The notes beneath the pieces were generated by a model. The model was not told where the DNA came from and searched no databases. It saw nothing but the letters and a program-made list of their open reading frames with translations. A DNA stretch of 64,000 bases from Rhizobium sp. 18065 (lineage in GTDB: Bacteria > Pseudomonadota > Alphaproteobacteria > Rhizobiales > Rhizobiaceae): NCBI RefSeq assembly GCF_902706095.1, contig NZ_CACSJP010000002.1:372001-436000 (forward strand), given 5' to 3'. The position numbers and the translations under genes are program-made. Numbering within the stretch: the first letter of the stretch is position 1; each line of letters starts with the position of its first letter. Positions 37,111 through 46,216 of this stretch are shown here, one piece after another.

Positions 37111-38889
37111 TTAAACGAGCTGGCGGCCCTTGGCGTCGATTGCGTTGGCAACCGCTTCGTCGGTCGCCTCGTCCGGCAGCAGCATCTCGTTATGCGCCTT
37201 GCCCGACGGGATCATCGGGAAGCAGTTGGCGAGATTGGCGACGCGGCAATCGAAGATCACCGGCTTGTTGACCGAAATCATCTCGTTGATCTTGTCGTCC
37301 AGTTCATGCGGCTTTTCGCAACGCAGACCGACGGCGCCGTAAGCTTCCGCCAGCTTGACGAAGTCCGGCATCGCTTCCGTATAGGAATTCGACAGGCGGT
37401 TGCCATGCAGCAGCTGCTGCCACTGGCGCACCATGCCCATATACTGGTTGTTCAGGATGAAGATCTTGACCGGCAGCTCGTGCTGGATGGCGCAGGACAT
37501 TTCCTGGATGCACATCTGGATCGAGGCGTCGCCGGCAACATCGATGACCAGTGCGTCGCGATGTGCGACCTGAACGCCGATGGCTGCCGGCAGGCCGTAG
37601 CCCATCGTGCCGAGGCCACCCGACGTCATCCAGCGGTTCGGCTGTTCGAAGCCGATATACTGTGCCGCCCACATCTGGTGCTGGCCGACTTCGGTGGTGA
37701 TGTAGGTGTCGCGGTGCTTGGTCAGTTCATAGAGCCGCTGCAATGCATATTGCGGCATGATCACGTCCTTGGACGGCGTGTAGGCGAAGGAATTGCGAGC
37801 CCGCCACTTGGTGACGCTCTCCTTCCATTCGACCGTCTGCGCCGCATCCGGCTTTTTCGGCAGGGCGCGCCAGGCACGAACCATGTCTTCCAGAACGCTG
37901 CCGACATCGCCGGTGATCGGTACGTCGACACGGACGTTCTTGTTGATCGACGACGGATCGATGTCGATATGGATCTTCTTCGAGTTCGGCGAAAACGCAT
38001 TCAACCGGCCGGTGATACGGTCGTCGAAGCGTGCGCCGATGCAGACCATGACGTCACAGTCATGCATCGCCATGTTCGCTTCATAAGAACCATGCATGCC
38101 GAGCATGCCCAGCCAGTTCTTGCCCGATGCCGGATAGCAACCCAGCCCCATCAATGTCGACGTGATCGGAAAATCGGTGAGCCCAACCAGTTCGCGCAGC
38201 AGCTTGGTGGCTTCCGGGCCGGAATTGACCACGCCGCCGCCGGAATAGATGACAGGACGACGGGCATTGGCCATCAGTTCGACGGCCGCATGGATCGCAC
38301 GCTGGTCGCCCTGCAGCTTCGGCTGATAGCTGCTGGCCGGCTTGTGCGCTTCCGGCGGCGTATAGGTGCCGGTGGCAAACTGGATATCCTTCGGCACATC
38401 GACCAGGACCGGCCCCGGGCGGCCGGACTGGGCAATACGGAAGGCTTCGTGGATGATGCCAGCAAGCTGGTTGACGTCCTTGACCAGCCAGTTGTGCTTG
38501 GTGCACGGGCGGGTGATGCCAACGGTGTCGCATTCCTGGAAGGCGTCCGAGCCGATCAGGGCAGTCGGAACCTGGCCGGAAATGCAGACGAGCGGAACGC
38601 TGTCCATCAGCGCATCCTGCAGCGGCGTCACGGCATTGGTCGCGCCGGGTCCCGAAGTGACCAGCAACACGCCGACCTTGCCGGTCGAACGTGCATAGCC
38701 CTCGGCCGCATGACCAGCACCCTGCTCGTGGCGAACGAGGATGTGCTGGATATCGTCCTGCTGGAAGATCTCGTCATAAATCGGAAGCACGGCGCCTCCG
38801 GGATAGCCGAAGATGTGCTCTACACCATTGTCTTTCAGCGCGCGCAGAACGATTTCGGCGCCGGTCATCTGGTTGTCTTTACCCGTCAT
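37111..38889 (-). CDS. ilvB: Acetolactate synthase large (catalytic) subunit
   Basis: A 592-residue thiamine-diphosphate enzyme making acetolactate and acetohydroxybutyrate, the first common step for valine, leucine and isoleucine. The N-terminal part has GAEIVLRALKDNGVEHIFGYPGGAVLPIYDE with the catalytic Glu in VRHEQGAGHAAEGYAR, SGPGATNAVT in the middle, and the thiamine-binding GDASIQMCIQEM...NNQYMGMVRQWQ near the C-terminus. The symbol ilvI is an alternative. It is preceded by a leader RNA with attenuator features and followed by ilvN. Confidence 0.98.
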   Translation of the reverse strand: MTGKDNQMTGAEIVLRALKDNGVEHIFGYPGGAVLPIYDEIFQQDDIQHILVRHEQGAGHAAEGYARSTGKVGVLLVTSGPGATNAVTPLQDALMDSVPLVCISGQVPTALIGSDAFQECDTVGITRPCTKHNWLVKDVNQLAGIIHEAFRIAQSGRPGPVLVDVPKDIQFATGTYTPPEAHKPASSYQPKLQGDQRAIHAAVELMANARRPVIYSGGGVVNSGPEATKLLRELVGLTDFPITSTLMGLGCYPASGKNWLGMLGMHGSYEANMAMHDCDVMVCIGARFDDRITGRLNAFSPNSKKIHIDIDPSSINKNVRVDVPITGDVGSVLEDMVRAWRALPKKPDAAQTVEWKESVTKWRARNSFAYTPSKDVIMPQYALQRLYELTKHRDTYITTEVGQHQMWAAQYIGFEQPNRWMTSGGLGTMGYGLPAAIGVQVAHRDALVIDVAGDASIQMCIQEMSCAIQHELPVKIFILNNQYMGMVRQWQQLLHGNRLSNSYTEAMPDFVKLAEAYGAVGLRCEKPHELDDKINEMISVNKPVIFDCRVANLANCFPMIPSGKAHNEMLLPDEATDEAVANAIDAKGRQLV

Positions 38890-38945
38890 GCTGTGGTTTC
38901 CATCTGCCTTCTGGATTTTAGGGCTGATACCCCGGTTTTGGGCAT

Positions 38946-38969
38946 AAAAAAAGGCCCCTTGAGGAGCCT
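38946..38969 (-). terminator. Attenuator terminator in the ilvB leader
   Basis: On the minus strand AGGCTCC pairs with GGGGCCT around a TCAA loop (one G-U pair), followed by six T residues. It lies between the leader peptide and ilvB, 57 bases before the ilvB ATG, in a place where it would stop transcription of the operon unless prevented. Confidence 0.88.
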
Positions 38970-38977
38970 GTCATCTA

Positions 38978-39025
38978 GCGCATGGGTGGCTAACGCCGGA
39001 TGGTTACACCATCCTGCCCATGCGC
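38978..39025 (-). promoter_or_regulatory. Paired stem of the ilvB leader RNA
   Basis: GCGCATGGG (39017-39025), inside codons 12-15 of the leader peptide, is exactly complementary to CCCATGCGC (38978-38986) just before the terminator. Between them a second hairpin forms from GGATGG and CCATCC. A ribosome stalled on the upstream branched-chain codons would cover the first arm and so change which structure forms. No strong antiterminator pairing is obvious to me. Confidence 0.6.
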
Positions 39026-39060
39026 CGTCCCACCACGATAAGTACGTTCGAGTTTTTCAT
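39004..39060 (-). CDS. ilvB leader peptide (attenuation peptide)
   Basis: An 18-residue peptide, MKNSNVLIVVGRRMGRMV, encoded 114 bases before ilvB. Codons 6-10 are Val, Leu, Ile, Val, Val (GTA CTT ATC GTG GTG), exactly the amino acids made by the pathway. It overlaps the first arm of the leader RNA stem and is followed by a terminator with a T-run, so the arrangement is that of classic ribosome-mediated attenuation. No Shine-Dalgarno sequence is visible; the promoter geometry puts the transcription start at or within two bases of the ATG, so translation may be leaderless, as is known for the trpL peptide of Sinorhizobium meliloti. Confidence 0.85.
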   Translation of the reverse strand: MKNSNVLIVVGRRMGRMV

Positions 39061-39068
39061 GGGGCGAA

Positions 39069-39097
39069 GTGTTAGCCACAAACGATCGAAGCGTCAA
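39069..39097 (-). promoter_or_regulatory. Promoter of the ilvB leader
   Basis: On the minus strand TTGACG (39097-39092) and TAACAC (39074-39069) are 17 bases apart, a good sigma-70 spacing. Eight pyrimidine-rich bases separate the -10 from the leader-peptide ATG; the first purine available for initiation is the A of this ATG (apart from one G six bases upstream). Confidence 0.7.
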
Positions 39098-39231
39098 CGC
39101 ATGATTGATGAATTTTTACGCCCTTTGGCGCACTTTTATTGCGCAACCGGTCTGCGACCATCGCACGCGCCGCAGCTATACGAAGTCTTAAGTCGTTCGC
39201 GGATAGGCTATCGCCTAACTGGGAGTATTTC

Positions 39232-41334
39232 TTGTTGAACGATGATCTTCACAAGTCTGGCGCTGCCGGAGACCAAGACCGCCGCGATGTCATGCGGCCC
39301 GGCAACCGAATGCTCGGACGTGTCGTCGCCTGTAATGGCGCCCGCGCAACCATTGCGGCCGTCGCCGAAGATGGCGGCACCGACCTGACCGAACTCTGGT
39401 CTGTCGGGCGGCTGATCTCGATCACCGTCGGCAAGAACCGAGTCGTGGCGCTCGCCTATTCGATGCAGACGGGCAGCAAAGACTGGGGCGAAGGCGAGGA
39501 CAATACTTTCCTCATCGAGGTCGAACTTCTCGGCGAGGTCCATGTCGGCGATGATGGATCAGAAATCTTCTCCACCGGCATCTCGCGCTATCCGTATCTG
39601 GGTGCCATCGCCCACCGCATCCGCGCAGCCGACCTCCTGCGCATCTACGACACCCGTCAGGGCGACACCTGCGTCATCGGCAAGCTAACCCAGGACGAGA
39701 CCATCGACGCCGCCATTCATGTCCCGTCCATGCTGTCGAAACACTTCGCGGTTGTCGGCTCGACGGGCGTGGGCAAGTCGACTGCCGTTTCGCTGCTCCT
39801 GCGCAAGGCGATCGAAAGCGACCCGAAGCTGCGCGTGCTGATCCTGGATCCGCACAACGAATTTGCCGCAGCCTTCCCCGACCATGCCGTCGTCATCGAC
39901 ACCGACACGCTCGACCTGCCCTTCTGGCTGATGCGGCTGGAAGAGTTCGCCGAAGTGCTGTTCCGCGGCCGGCCACCCGTGCCAGAGGAACTGGACATCC
40001 TGCGCGATCTGATGCCGGAGGCCAAGCGTGCCTTCCGCGGCAACGAATCGGCCCTGATGCGCCGCGCGTCGGACAAGAGCTCGATGACCGCCGACACGCC
40101 CGTTCCCTATCGCATTGCCGATCTGATGGCCTTGATCGATGAACGCATCGGCCGCCTCGAAGGGCGTGGCGAAAAGCCGTTCCTGCGGGCGCTGAAAATG
40201 CGCATCATGTCGGCGATCAACGACCCGCGCTATCATTTCATGTTCTCCAGCAACACGATCAGCGACACGATCATGGAGACCATCGCCCACATCTTCCGCA
40301 TTCCGGGCGACGATCGACCGATCTCCACCTTCCAGCTCGCCGGCATCCCCTCCGAAGTGGTCAACTCGGTCGCCTCGGTTCTCTGCCGCATGGCCTTCGA
40401 ACTGGCGCTCTGGTCCAACGGCGCGATCCATATGCTGGTCGTCTGCGAAGAGGCCCACCGTTATGTGCCGGCCGACCAGAGCCTCGGTTTCATTCCGACG
40501 CGCCAGGCCATCGCCCGCATCGCCAAGGAAGGCCGCAAATACGGCGTCTCGCTCGGCATCATCACCCAGCGCCCCGGCGAACTGGACCAGACGATCCTGT
40601 CCCAGTGCTCGACGCTGTTTGCCATGCGCCTGTCGAACGATCGCGACCAGGAGATCATCCGCTCGGCCATTCCCGACAGCTCGATCTCGACGACAAGCTT
40701 CATTTCCTCGATCGGCAATGGCGAGGCCATCGCCTTTGGTGAAGCTATCGCCGTACCGATGCGCATGCGCTTCACCCGCGTCGACACAAGCCACCTGCCG
40801 AAGGCCAATGGCGCAACAGCCAAGAGCTCGGAAGAAACACCCGATACCGTTGATCTGCGCTCGATCATCGGCCGCATGCGCGCCATCGCCGCGCCGGATA
40901 TCTCCGCCTTTCAGCAAAGCTTCGAGACCACCATGCTCGGCAGTCGCGGTTTAGGCGATCCGTCGGGCATCTACGACGATGAAGAGCCGGACGAATACGG
41001 CGACGACTATTCCACACCGGCCTTTGCTGGCAGTGAGCAGCGACCATCCGTTGCGCCTCCGTCCTACGAGCCTCCACCGTTCCGCCACACACTCCCGGCA
41101 TCCGAAATGCCACCGATTGAGCCCTATCGGCCCGACATGCTGCCGCGCAACCCGCCGGCAGATGACGGCCAGCGCTATCGTCAGGAACCTCCGGCCCAGG
41201 CTCCCGCCTTCGCCAGAGAACCGGTAGCCACGACGCCAGGCTTCGGCACTTCGACACTGCGCCGCGAGCCCGGGCCGTCGTTGCGTGAAAGCATCCTGAA
41301 GAAGCCGCTCTCAAGCCTCTACAAGAAGGACTGA
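39232..41334 (+). CDS. HerA-like (DUF87) ATPase
   Basis: A roughly 700-residue protein of the HerA/FtsK-like ATPase group. The N-terminal HAS-barrel-like part contains MLGRVVACNGARATI and VGRLISITVG; Walker A is GSTGVGKST near residue 185 and Walker B-like MLVVCEEAHRYVP near 405, followed by IAKEGRKYGVSLGIITQRPGELDQTILSQCSTLFAMRLSN with the sensor and Arg finger. The last 130 residues are Pro-rich and probably disordered. Archaeal HerA works with the nuclease NurA in DNA end resection; no NurA-like gene is next to this one. GGGAG precedes TTG codons at 39232 and 39235, either of which may be the start. It is divergent from ilvB. Confidence 0.85.
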   Translation: MLNDDLHKSGAAGDQDRRDVMRPGNRMLGRVVACNGARATIAAVAEDGGTDLTELWSVGRLISITVGKNRVVALAYSMQTGSKDWGEGEDNTFLIEVELLGEVHVGDDGSEIFSTGISRYPYLGAIAHRIRAADLLRIYDTRQGDTCVIGKLTQDETIDAAIHVPSMLSKHFAVVGSTGVGKSTAVSLLLRKAIESDPKLRVLILDPHNEFAAAFPDHAVVIDTDTLDLPFWLMRLEEFAEVLFRGRPPVPEELDILRDLMPEAKRAFRGNESALMRRASDKSSMTADTPVPYRIADLMALIDERIGRLEGRGEKPFLRALKMRIMSAINDPRYHFMFSSNTISDTIMETIAHIFRIPGDDRPISTFQLAGIPSEVVNSVASVLCRMAFELALWSNGAIHMLVVCEEAHRYVPADQSLGFIPTRQAIARIAKEGRKYGVSLGIITQRPGELDQTILSQCSTLFAMRLSNDRDQEIIRSAIPDSSISTTSFISSIGNGEAIAFGEAIAVPMRMRFTRVDTSHLPKANGATAKSSEETPDTVDLRSIIGRMRAIAAPDISAFQQSFETTMLGSRGLGDPSGIYDDEEPDEYGDDYSTPAFAGSEQRPSVAPPSYEPPPFRHTLPASEMPPIEPYRPDMLPRNPPADDGQRYRQEPPAQAPAFAREPVATTPGFGTSTLRREPGPSLRESILKKPLSSLYKKD

Positions 41335-41365
41335 GCTCCGCCTGAAGTGAAGCGGTTATGGCAGT

Positions 41366-42277
41366 TTAAACGGGCGATCGTTGCGCCGGATCGATCCTCG
41401 ACCAGCTGTCGTCCATCTGGTTGCGGAACCAGGTCATTTGCCGTTTGGCATATTGCCGCGTAGCCGCCGAGGCGCGTTCGATCGCCTCCTCCCGACTGAT
41501 CCTGCCCGCCAGCATATCGGCGATCTGGCTCACGCCGATCGCCTTCATCGCCGGCATCTCCGGTAAAAGGTCCTGGGTAAGCAAGGCCTGCACCTCCTCG
41601 ATGGCGCCCTGATCCATCATCATCGAAAACCGACGATTGATCCGTTCGTGCAACACGGCCCGATCGGGCAGAACCACGAATTTTTCCGCCCGCGCCGGAT
41701 CGACAATCATCGGACCCGCCTCGCCCTGAAAACTCGATATCGACCGCCCGGTCGCTTCCAGCACTTCAAGCGCCCGGACGATCCGCTGTCCATCCTGTGC
41801 TCGCAGCTTCTCCGCCACCACCGGGTCGCGGCCTGAAAGTTCGGCATGAAGCACCTCCGCCCCCTCATCGACAGCCCGCTGGCGCAGGGCCTCACGGATT
41901 GCTGCTGGAATAGCCGGCATATCCGACAATCCACCGGTCAGAGATTTGAAATAGAGCCCCGTGCCGCCGATGATCACCGGCATCCGGCCTCTGGACGTCA
42001 ACTCCCCGAGAACGACCCCAATCTCGCGCAGCCAGTCGCCGGTCGAATAGCGGGTTGACGCCGCGACATGGCCGTAAAGCAGGTGCGGAATACCCTCCAT
42101 CTCGGCCTCGCTCGGCCGCGCCGTCACCACGCGCAAAGTATCATAGACCTGCATGCTGTCGGCATTGATCACGACACCGTCATGGCGACGCGCCAGTTCA
42201 AGAGCGAGAGCGGACTTGCCGCTGGCGGTCGGCCCGGTTATCAGGATCGCGTCGATGTCTTGTCTAGGATCTTCCAT
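41366..42277 (-). CDS. miaA: tRNA dimethylallyltransferase
   Basis: A 303-residue enzyme that adds an isopentenyl group to A37 of tRNAs reading UNN codons. The P-loop is GPTASGKSALALELA; further hallmarks are GVVINADSMQVYDTLRVVTARPS, PHLLYGHV, PVIIGGTGLYFKSLTGGL, DGQRIVRALEVLEATGRSIS and, at the C-terminus, AIGVSQIADML...ATRQYAKRQMTWFRNQ. The second of two consecutive ATGs (42277) has AAGG at better spacing. Its start codon is one base from that of the divergent serB, so each promoter must lie inside the other gene or be absent. It converges with the HerA-like gene. Confidence 0.97.
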   Translation of the reverse strand: MEDPRQDIDAILITGPTASGKSALALELARRHDGVVINADSMQVYDTLRVVTARPSEAEMEGIPHLLYGHVAASTRYSTGDWLREIGVVLGELTSRGRMPVIIGGTGLYFKSLTGGLSDMPAIPAAIREALRQRAVDEGAEVLHAELSGRDPVVAEKLRAQDGQRIVRALEVLEATGRSISSFQGEAGPMIVDPARAEKFVVLPDRAVLHERINRRFSMMMDQGAIEEVQALLTQDLLPEMPAMKAIGVSQIADMLAGRISREEAIERASAATRQYAKRQMTWFRNQMDDSWSRIDPAQRSPV

Positions 42278-42278
42278 C

Positions 42279-43169
42279 ATGGCCTTGGTTGCCACGCTTG
42301 TTGCCAATCCGTCAAATCCCGTTCTCACCCAGGCATTGGGAGAAGCGGCCGCGGCCGCTGTTTCAGCCTCCGGCCTATACTGGCTCGCCGGTGGCATCGC
42401 CTGCGATATCGCGCTGAAGGACGGTACCGACGCCTCGGTTGCCGAAAGCCGGCTGCGTGACGCTATCGCCGGCTTGCCGATCGATGTCGTCGTCCAGGAC
42501 GCGGACACCAGACGCAAGCAATTCCTGATCGCCGACATGGATTCGACCATGATCGGCCAGGAATGCATCGACGAACTGGCAGCAGAAGTCGGCCTGAAAG
42601 ACAAGGTATCTGAGATCACCGCCCGCGCGATGAACGGTGAGATCGCTTTCGAACCAGCACTTCGCGAGCGCGTCGCCCTGCTCAAGGGGCTGCCGATTTC
42701 CGTCGTCGATGAAGTGATCGCCAAGCGTATCACGCTGACACCCGGCGGACTGGAACTGATCGCAACGATGAAGGCGAAAGGCTACTACACGGCTCTGGTG
42801 TCCGGCGGTTTCACCGTCTTCACCTCGAAGATCGCCGCCACGCTGGGCTTTGACGAAAACCGCGCCAATATCCTGCTGGAGAACGGCGGACTGCTCACCG
42901 GCGAGGTTGCAGAACCGATCCTCGGCAAGCAAGCCAAAGTCGATTCGCTTATCGAAATCGCGGACAAACTCGGAATTCGGCCTGAAGACACCCTTGCCGT
43001 CGGCGACGGGGCAAACGACCTCGGCATGCTCGGCATCGCTGGATCCGGTGTCGCCTTGCATGCGAAGCCGACCGTCGCCGCTCAGGCGAAGATCCGCATT
43101 GACCACGGCGACCTGACCGCGCTTCTCTACCTGCAGGGTTACCGAAAGACGGATTTCGTCACGGCCTGA
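42279..43169 (+). CDS. serB: Phosphoserine phosphatase
   Basis: A 296-residue HAD-superfamily enzyme that hydrolyses phosphoserine in the last step of serine synthesis. The catalytic motif is DMDSTMIGQECIDELA at about residue 87; motif II is SGGFTVFTSKIAATLGFD and motif III/IV is GDGANDLGMLGIAGSGVALHAKPTV. The N-terminal 85 residues form an ACT-like region as in many proteobacterial SerB proteins. AGGA lies nine bases before the ATG, inside the divergent miaA. The GNAT gene follows after 16 bases. Confidence 0.96.
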   Translation: MALVATLVANPSNPVLTQALGEAAAAAVSASGLYWLAGGIACDIALKDGTDASVAESRLRDAIAGLPIDVVVQDADTRRKQFLIADMDSTMIGQECIDELAAEVGLKDKVSEITARAMNGEIAFEPALRERVALLKGLPISVVDEVIAKRITLTPGGLELIATMKAKGYYTALVSGGFTVFTSKIAATLGFDENRANILLENGGLLTGEVAEPILGKQAKVDSLIEIADKLGIRPEDTLAVGDGANDLGMLGIAGSGVALHAKPTVAAQAKIRIDHGDLTALLYLQGYRKTDFVTA

Positions 43170-43185
43170 TCCGGCAGGAAGAGCC

Positions 43186-43737
43186 ATGATCGTCCTGGAA
43201 ACCACAAGGCTTTATCTGCGCAACTGGCGCGACATGGACCGCGACCTGTTCCGCGAGATCAACCGTGATCCGAAGGTAATGGAGTTCTTCCCCTTTCGGC
43301 GCAGCCGCGAAGAGGCTGACGCCTTGATGGACAAGGTCGCTTCGATGATTGCCGAGACCGGTCTCGGCTTCTATGCCATTGCAGACAAGGAAACGGACGA
43401 AGCCATGGGCTTTTGTGGCCTGTCTCCAGCGGGCCTCCCCGGTATCCTGCCGGACGATGCCGTCGAGATCGGCTGGCGGCTTGCCACCCGCTTCTGGGGC
43501 AACGGATACGTGACCGAAGCGGCCAGGGCGCTTGCCCATTATGGATTCCACAACAGGGGGTTGGCTCAGATATTTTCCTTCGCAGTTGAAGGAAATTCCC
43601 GCTCTATCGCCGTCATGCGCCGCATTGGCATGACGGCCGTCGAAAATGGCGCGTTCGATCATCCCAGAGTGCCAGACAGCCATCCTCAACTAAAGCGCCA
43701 CGTGCTGTACCAGCAGACAGCAAATCTCGTCACCTGA
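43186..43737 (+). CDS. GNAT family N-acetyltransferase (RimJ/RimL-like)
   Basis: A 183-residue acetyltransferase. It begins MIVLETTRLYLRNWRDMDRD and has VEIGWRLATRFWGNGYVTEAARALAHYGF, where the acetyl-CoA loop (FWGNGYVTEA) is of the RimJ/L type, followed by GLAQIFSFAVEGNSRSIAVMRRIGMT. The target is unknown. It follows serB by 16 bases and is probably cotranscribed with it. AGGAAG lies just before the ATG. Confidence 0.9.
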   Translation: MIVLETTRLYLRNWRDMDRDLFREINRDPKVMEFFPFRRSREEADALMDKVASMIAETGLGFYAIADKETDEAMGFCGLSPAGLPGILPDDAVEIGWRLATRFWGNGYVTEAARALAHYGFHNRGLAQIFSFAVEGNSRSIAVMRRIGMTAVENGAFDHPRVPDSHPQLKRHVLYQQTANLVT

Positions 43738-43827
43738 ACGCAAGCATTCGGCATAAATATATCAAAGCTGACAATCTGACATTTGCGATTTATTCAAGAT
43801 TAAGTTGTTTCGCATATATCAAGATGC

Positions 43828-46212
43828 ATGCACAAACCACGACGCTCCAGCCTATTTGCGCGAACCTCGAATCTGACCAACGCTTTCCTGCGCCTTGGAG
43901 AACAGGGTAGCTGCGAGCAGGAAATCAGCAGGATCAGGGCCGTCCGGCTGGCAACGGTCTGGAACAACACCCCCTGGATGATGGCTGCCAATCTCGGCAA
44001 TGCCGTGCTGACCATCATCGTTTTCTCGGACCACCCCTCCAGCCTGCTGATCACCATCATATGCGCCCTGCTCATAGCAATTGCCTTTCACACCAGCGTC
44101 AGTTGGTGGCGTGGGCGCGAGAAAGCCGCTCGCACATATGCCAGCATTCGCGGCACGCGCAACGCGACGATCTATGCCGCGCTTTTGAGCGGCCTCTGGG
44201 CCATGATTGACATTGTCAGCTTCGCGGATGCCACCGACAGCCAGAAGCAGGTCGTTATAGCGCTGACCGTCGGCATGACTGCCGGCGGCGGCTTTGCCCT
44301 TGCCACGATCCCTGCCGCCGCCATTGCCTTTTGCACTATGATGGGCCTGGGAGCGGCGATCTCGCTGCTGCTCACCCCGGACATGATAGGCCTCTACCTT
44401 TTCGGCCTGTTCATCATCTATTCGGCCATCATTGTCCGCGCGTCTCTGGCTCTGTGCCAAAGCCTGACCGAACGTGTCCGGGCAAAGATGGCAGCGCTTG
44501 AACAGCGCGATGTGATCAATCTTCTGCTGAACGATTTCGAGGAAAATGCTGCCGACTGGCTCTGGGGCACCGATGCAGACCTCCGGATTGAACGCGCCTC
44601 ACCCCGCTTTTGCGAGCAATTGCAGGTTCCCGAGAACTTTATTTTGGGCAAGCCTATCTTTGAAGCCCTTCCTTTCGCAAAGGTCGGCAGCAAGGCGATC
44701 GACGGTACGGAAATGCGGGAGGAATTTCACCGTCGCCTGTACCTGACACAATCGTTTCGCGATGTGGATATCTGCGTCGAACAGGCAGGTGAACTGGCGA
44801 TTTGGTCGCTGACCGCCAAGGCCATCTTCGATGCATCTGGTACATTTCTCGGCTATCGTGGTGTTGGGCGCGATGTCACGGCCAACCGGGAGGCGCGCCT
44901 GCGTATCGAACACCTCGCACGCCATGATCCGCTGACCGATACCGGCAACCGCGTGTTGCTCAGTGAGGATCTGGCCCGCGCGATCGCCCGCCACGAGCGC
45001 TTCGGCGACCCCTTTTCCGTCCTGCTCCTCGACCTCGACCGCTTCAAGCAGGTCAACGACACCCACGGCCATGGCGGCGGCGATGAACTGCTCCGGGAAG
45101 TCGCCCGCATGCTGCATTCGCTGTGCGACGAGACCGACACCCTTGCGCGCCTCGGCGGGGATGAGTTCGCCATTCTTCACATGTCTGCGGAAGGGCCTCA
45201 ATGTTCTGCTGTCCTCGCTGCGCGCATTGTCGAGCGACTGCGGAAACCCTTCTCTCTAACGTCAGGCACGGTCCAGATCGGCGTCAGCATCGGCATTGCC
45301 TGTGCTCCCATCGATGGTATCGAGGCAGACCAGTTGCTGCGCAATGCCGATCTCGCGCTCTACCGGGCAAAGTCCGACGGACGCAACCGCTTCCATTTCT
45401 TCGACACCACGCTTGATGCTTCGGCGCGCAGGCGCAATCAGATCGAGCACGAACTCCGTCTGGCGCTGACAAACGATACGCTGACGTTGAACTTCCAGCC
45501 TCTCGTCAGTGCAGACAGCGGAAAGGTCGTCTGCGCCGAGGCGCTCTTGCGGTGGCACCATACGACACTGGGTCCAATCAGCCCCGCCGAATTCATCCCC
45601 ATTGCCGAGGAGACAGGCCTCATCACGGGCATCGGCGCCTGGGTAATGAACCAGGCCTGCAAACTTGCAGCCGATTGGCCGGAGCATGTCCGTGTCGCGG
45701 TCAATCTCTCGCCCCGCCAGTTTCTCAGCCCTGGCCTGCTGCCGATGATCGAAAATGCTCTCAGCCAAAACGCGATGATACCGGCACGGCTTGAACTGGA
45801 GATGACCGAAAGTCTGCTGATGGACGCCACGCCTGGAATCGAGGGAACTCTGAAAGCGCTGAGAAACCTTGGCCTGCGTATTGCCCTGGACGATTTCGGC
45901 ACAGGGTTCTCATCATTGAGCTATCTCCGCCACTATCGTTTCGACAAGTTGAAGATCGATCAGTCTTTCATTTCCGACCTCGAAAGCAATGCCGACAGCC
46001 GTGCCATCGTCAGTTCCGTCATCGATCTGGCCAAGCAACTGCGCATGTCGGTGGCCGCCGAAGGTATTGAATCGGCGGGCCAGTTCGAAATGCTGAAACA
46101 GCTCGGCTGCACCGAAATACAGGGATATCTCGTCGGTCGGCCCATGCCGATCGAAATGTTCGAGGCCTATCTGGCGGCAGGAAACGGCGAGCAGATCCGT
46201 CTGTCGGCCTGA
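43828..46212 (+). CDS. Membrane-bound PAS-GGDEF-EAL cyclic di-GMP protein
   Basis: A 794-residue inner-membrane protein. About six hydrophobic helices lie in residues 50-215, a PAS-like domain at about 240-355, a GGDEF domain at 365-525 with an intact RLGGDEFAIL loop, and an EAL domain at 540-790 beginning FQPLV and with CAEALLRW, the metal-binding ELEMTES, and LALDDFGTGFSSLSYL. Both catalytic signatures look intact, so it could make or break cyclic di-GMP; the balance cannot be told from sequence. The RxxD inhibitory site before GGDEF is absent. The stop is four bases from the convergent degP stop. Confidence 0.93.
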   Translation: MHKPRRSSLFARTSNLTNAFLRLGEQGSCEQEISRIRAVRLATVWNNTPWMMAANLGNAVLTIIVFSDHPSSLLITIICALLIAIAFHTSVSWWRGREKAARTYASIRGTRNATIYAALLSGLWAMIDIVSFADATDSQKQVVIALTVGMTAGGGFALATIPAAAIAFCTMMGLGAAISLLLTPDMIGLYLFGLFIIYSAIIVRASLALCQSLTERVRAKMAALEQRDVINLLLNDFEENAADWLWGTDADLRIERASPRFCEQLQVPENFILGKPIFEALPFAKVGSKAIDGTEMREEFHRRLYLTQSFRDVDICVEQAGELAIWSLTAKAIFDASGTFLGYRGVGRDVTANREARLRIEHLARHDPLTDTGNRVLLSEDLARAIARHERFGDPFSVLLLDLDRFKQVNDTHGHGGGDELLREVARMLHSLCDETDTLARLGGDEFAILHMSAEGPQCSAVLAARIVERLRKPFSLTSGTVQIGVSIGIACAPIDGIEADQLLRNADLALYRAKSDGRNRFHFFDTTLDASARRRNQIEHELRLALTNDTLTLNFQPLVSADSGKVVCAEALLRWHHTTLGPISPAEFIPIAEETGLITGIGAWVMNQACKLAADWPEHVRVAVNLSPRQFLSPGLLPMIENALSQNAMIPARLELEMTESLLMDATPGIEGTLKALRNLGLRIALDDFGTGFSSLSYLRHYRFDKLKIDQSFISDLESNADSRAIVSSVIDLAKQLRMSVAAEGIESAGQFEMLKQLGCTEIQGYLVGRPMPIEMFEAYLAAGNGEQIRLSA

Positions 46213-46216
46213 TCCG

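Noticed and set aside
37192..39075. A 627-codon open frame on the plus strand across ilvB
   Set aside because: It is the complement of a highly conserved catalytic gene, has His/Arg-rich low-similarity content and no start signal; high GC content makes long antisense frames common here.
39685..40917. A 410-codon minus-strand frame opposite the HerA-like gene
   Set aside because: Shadow of the conserved ATPase core; no motif or start site.
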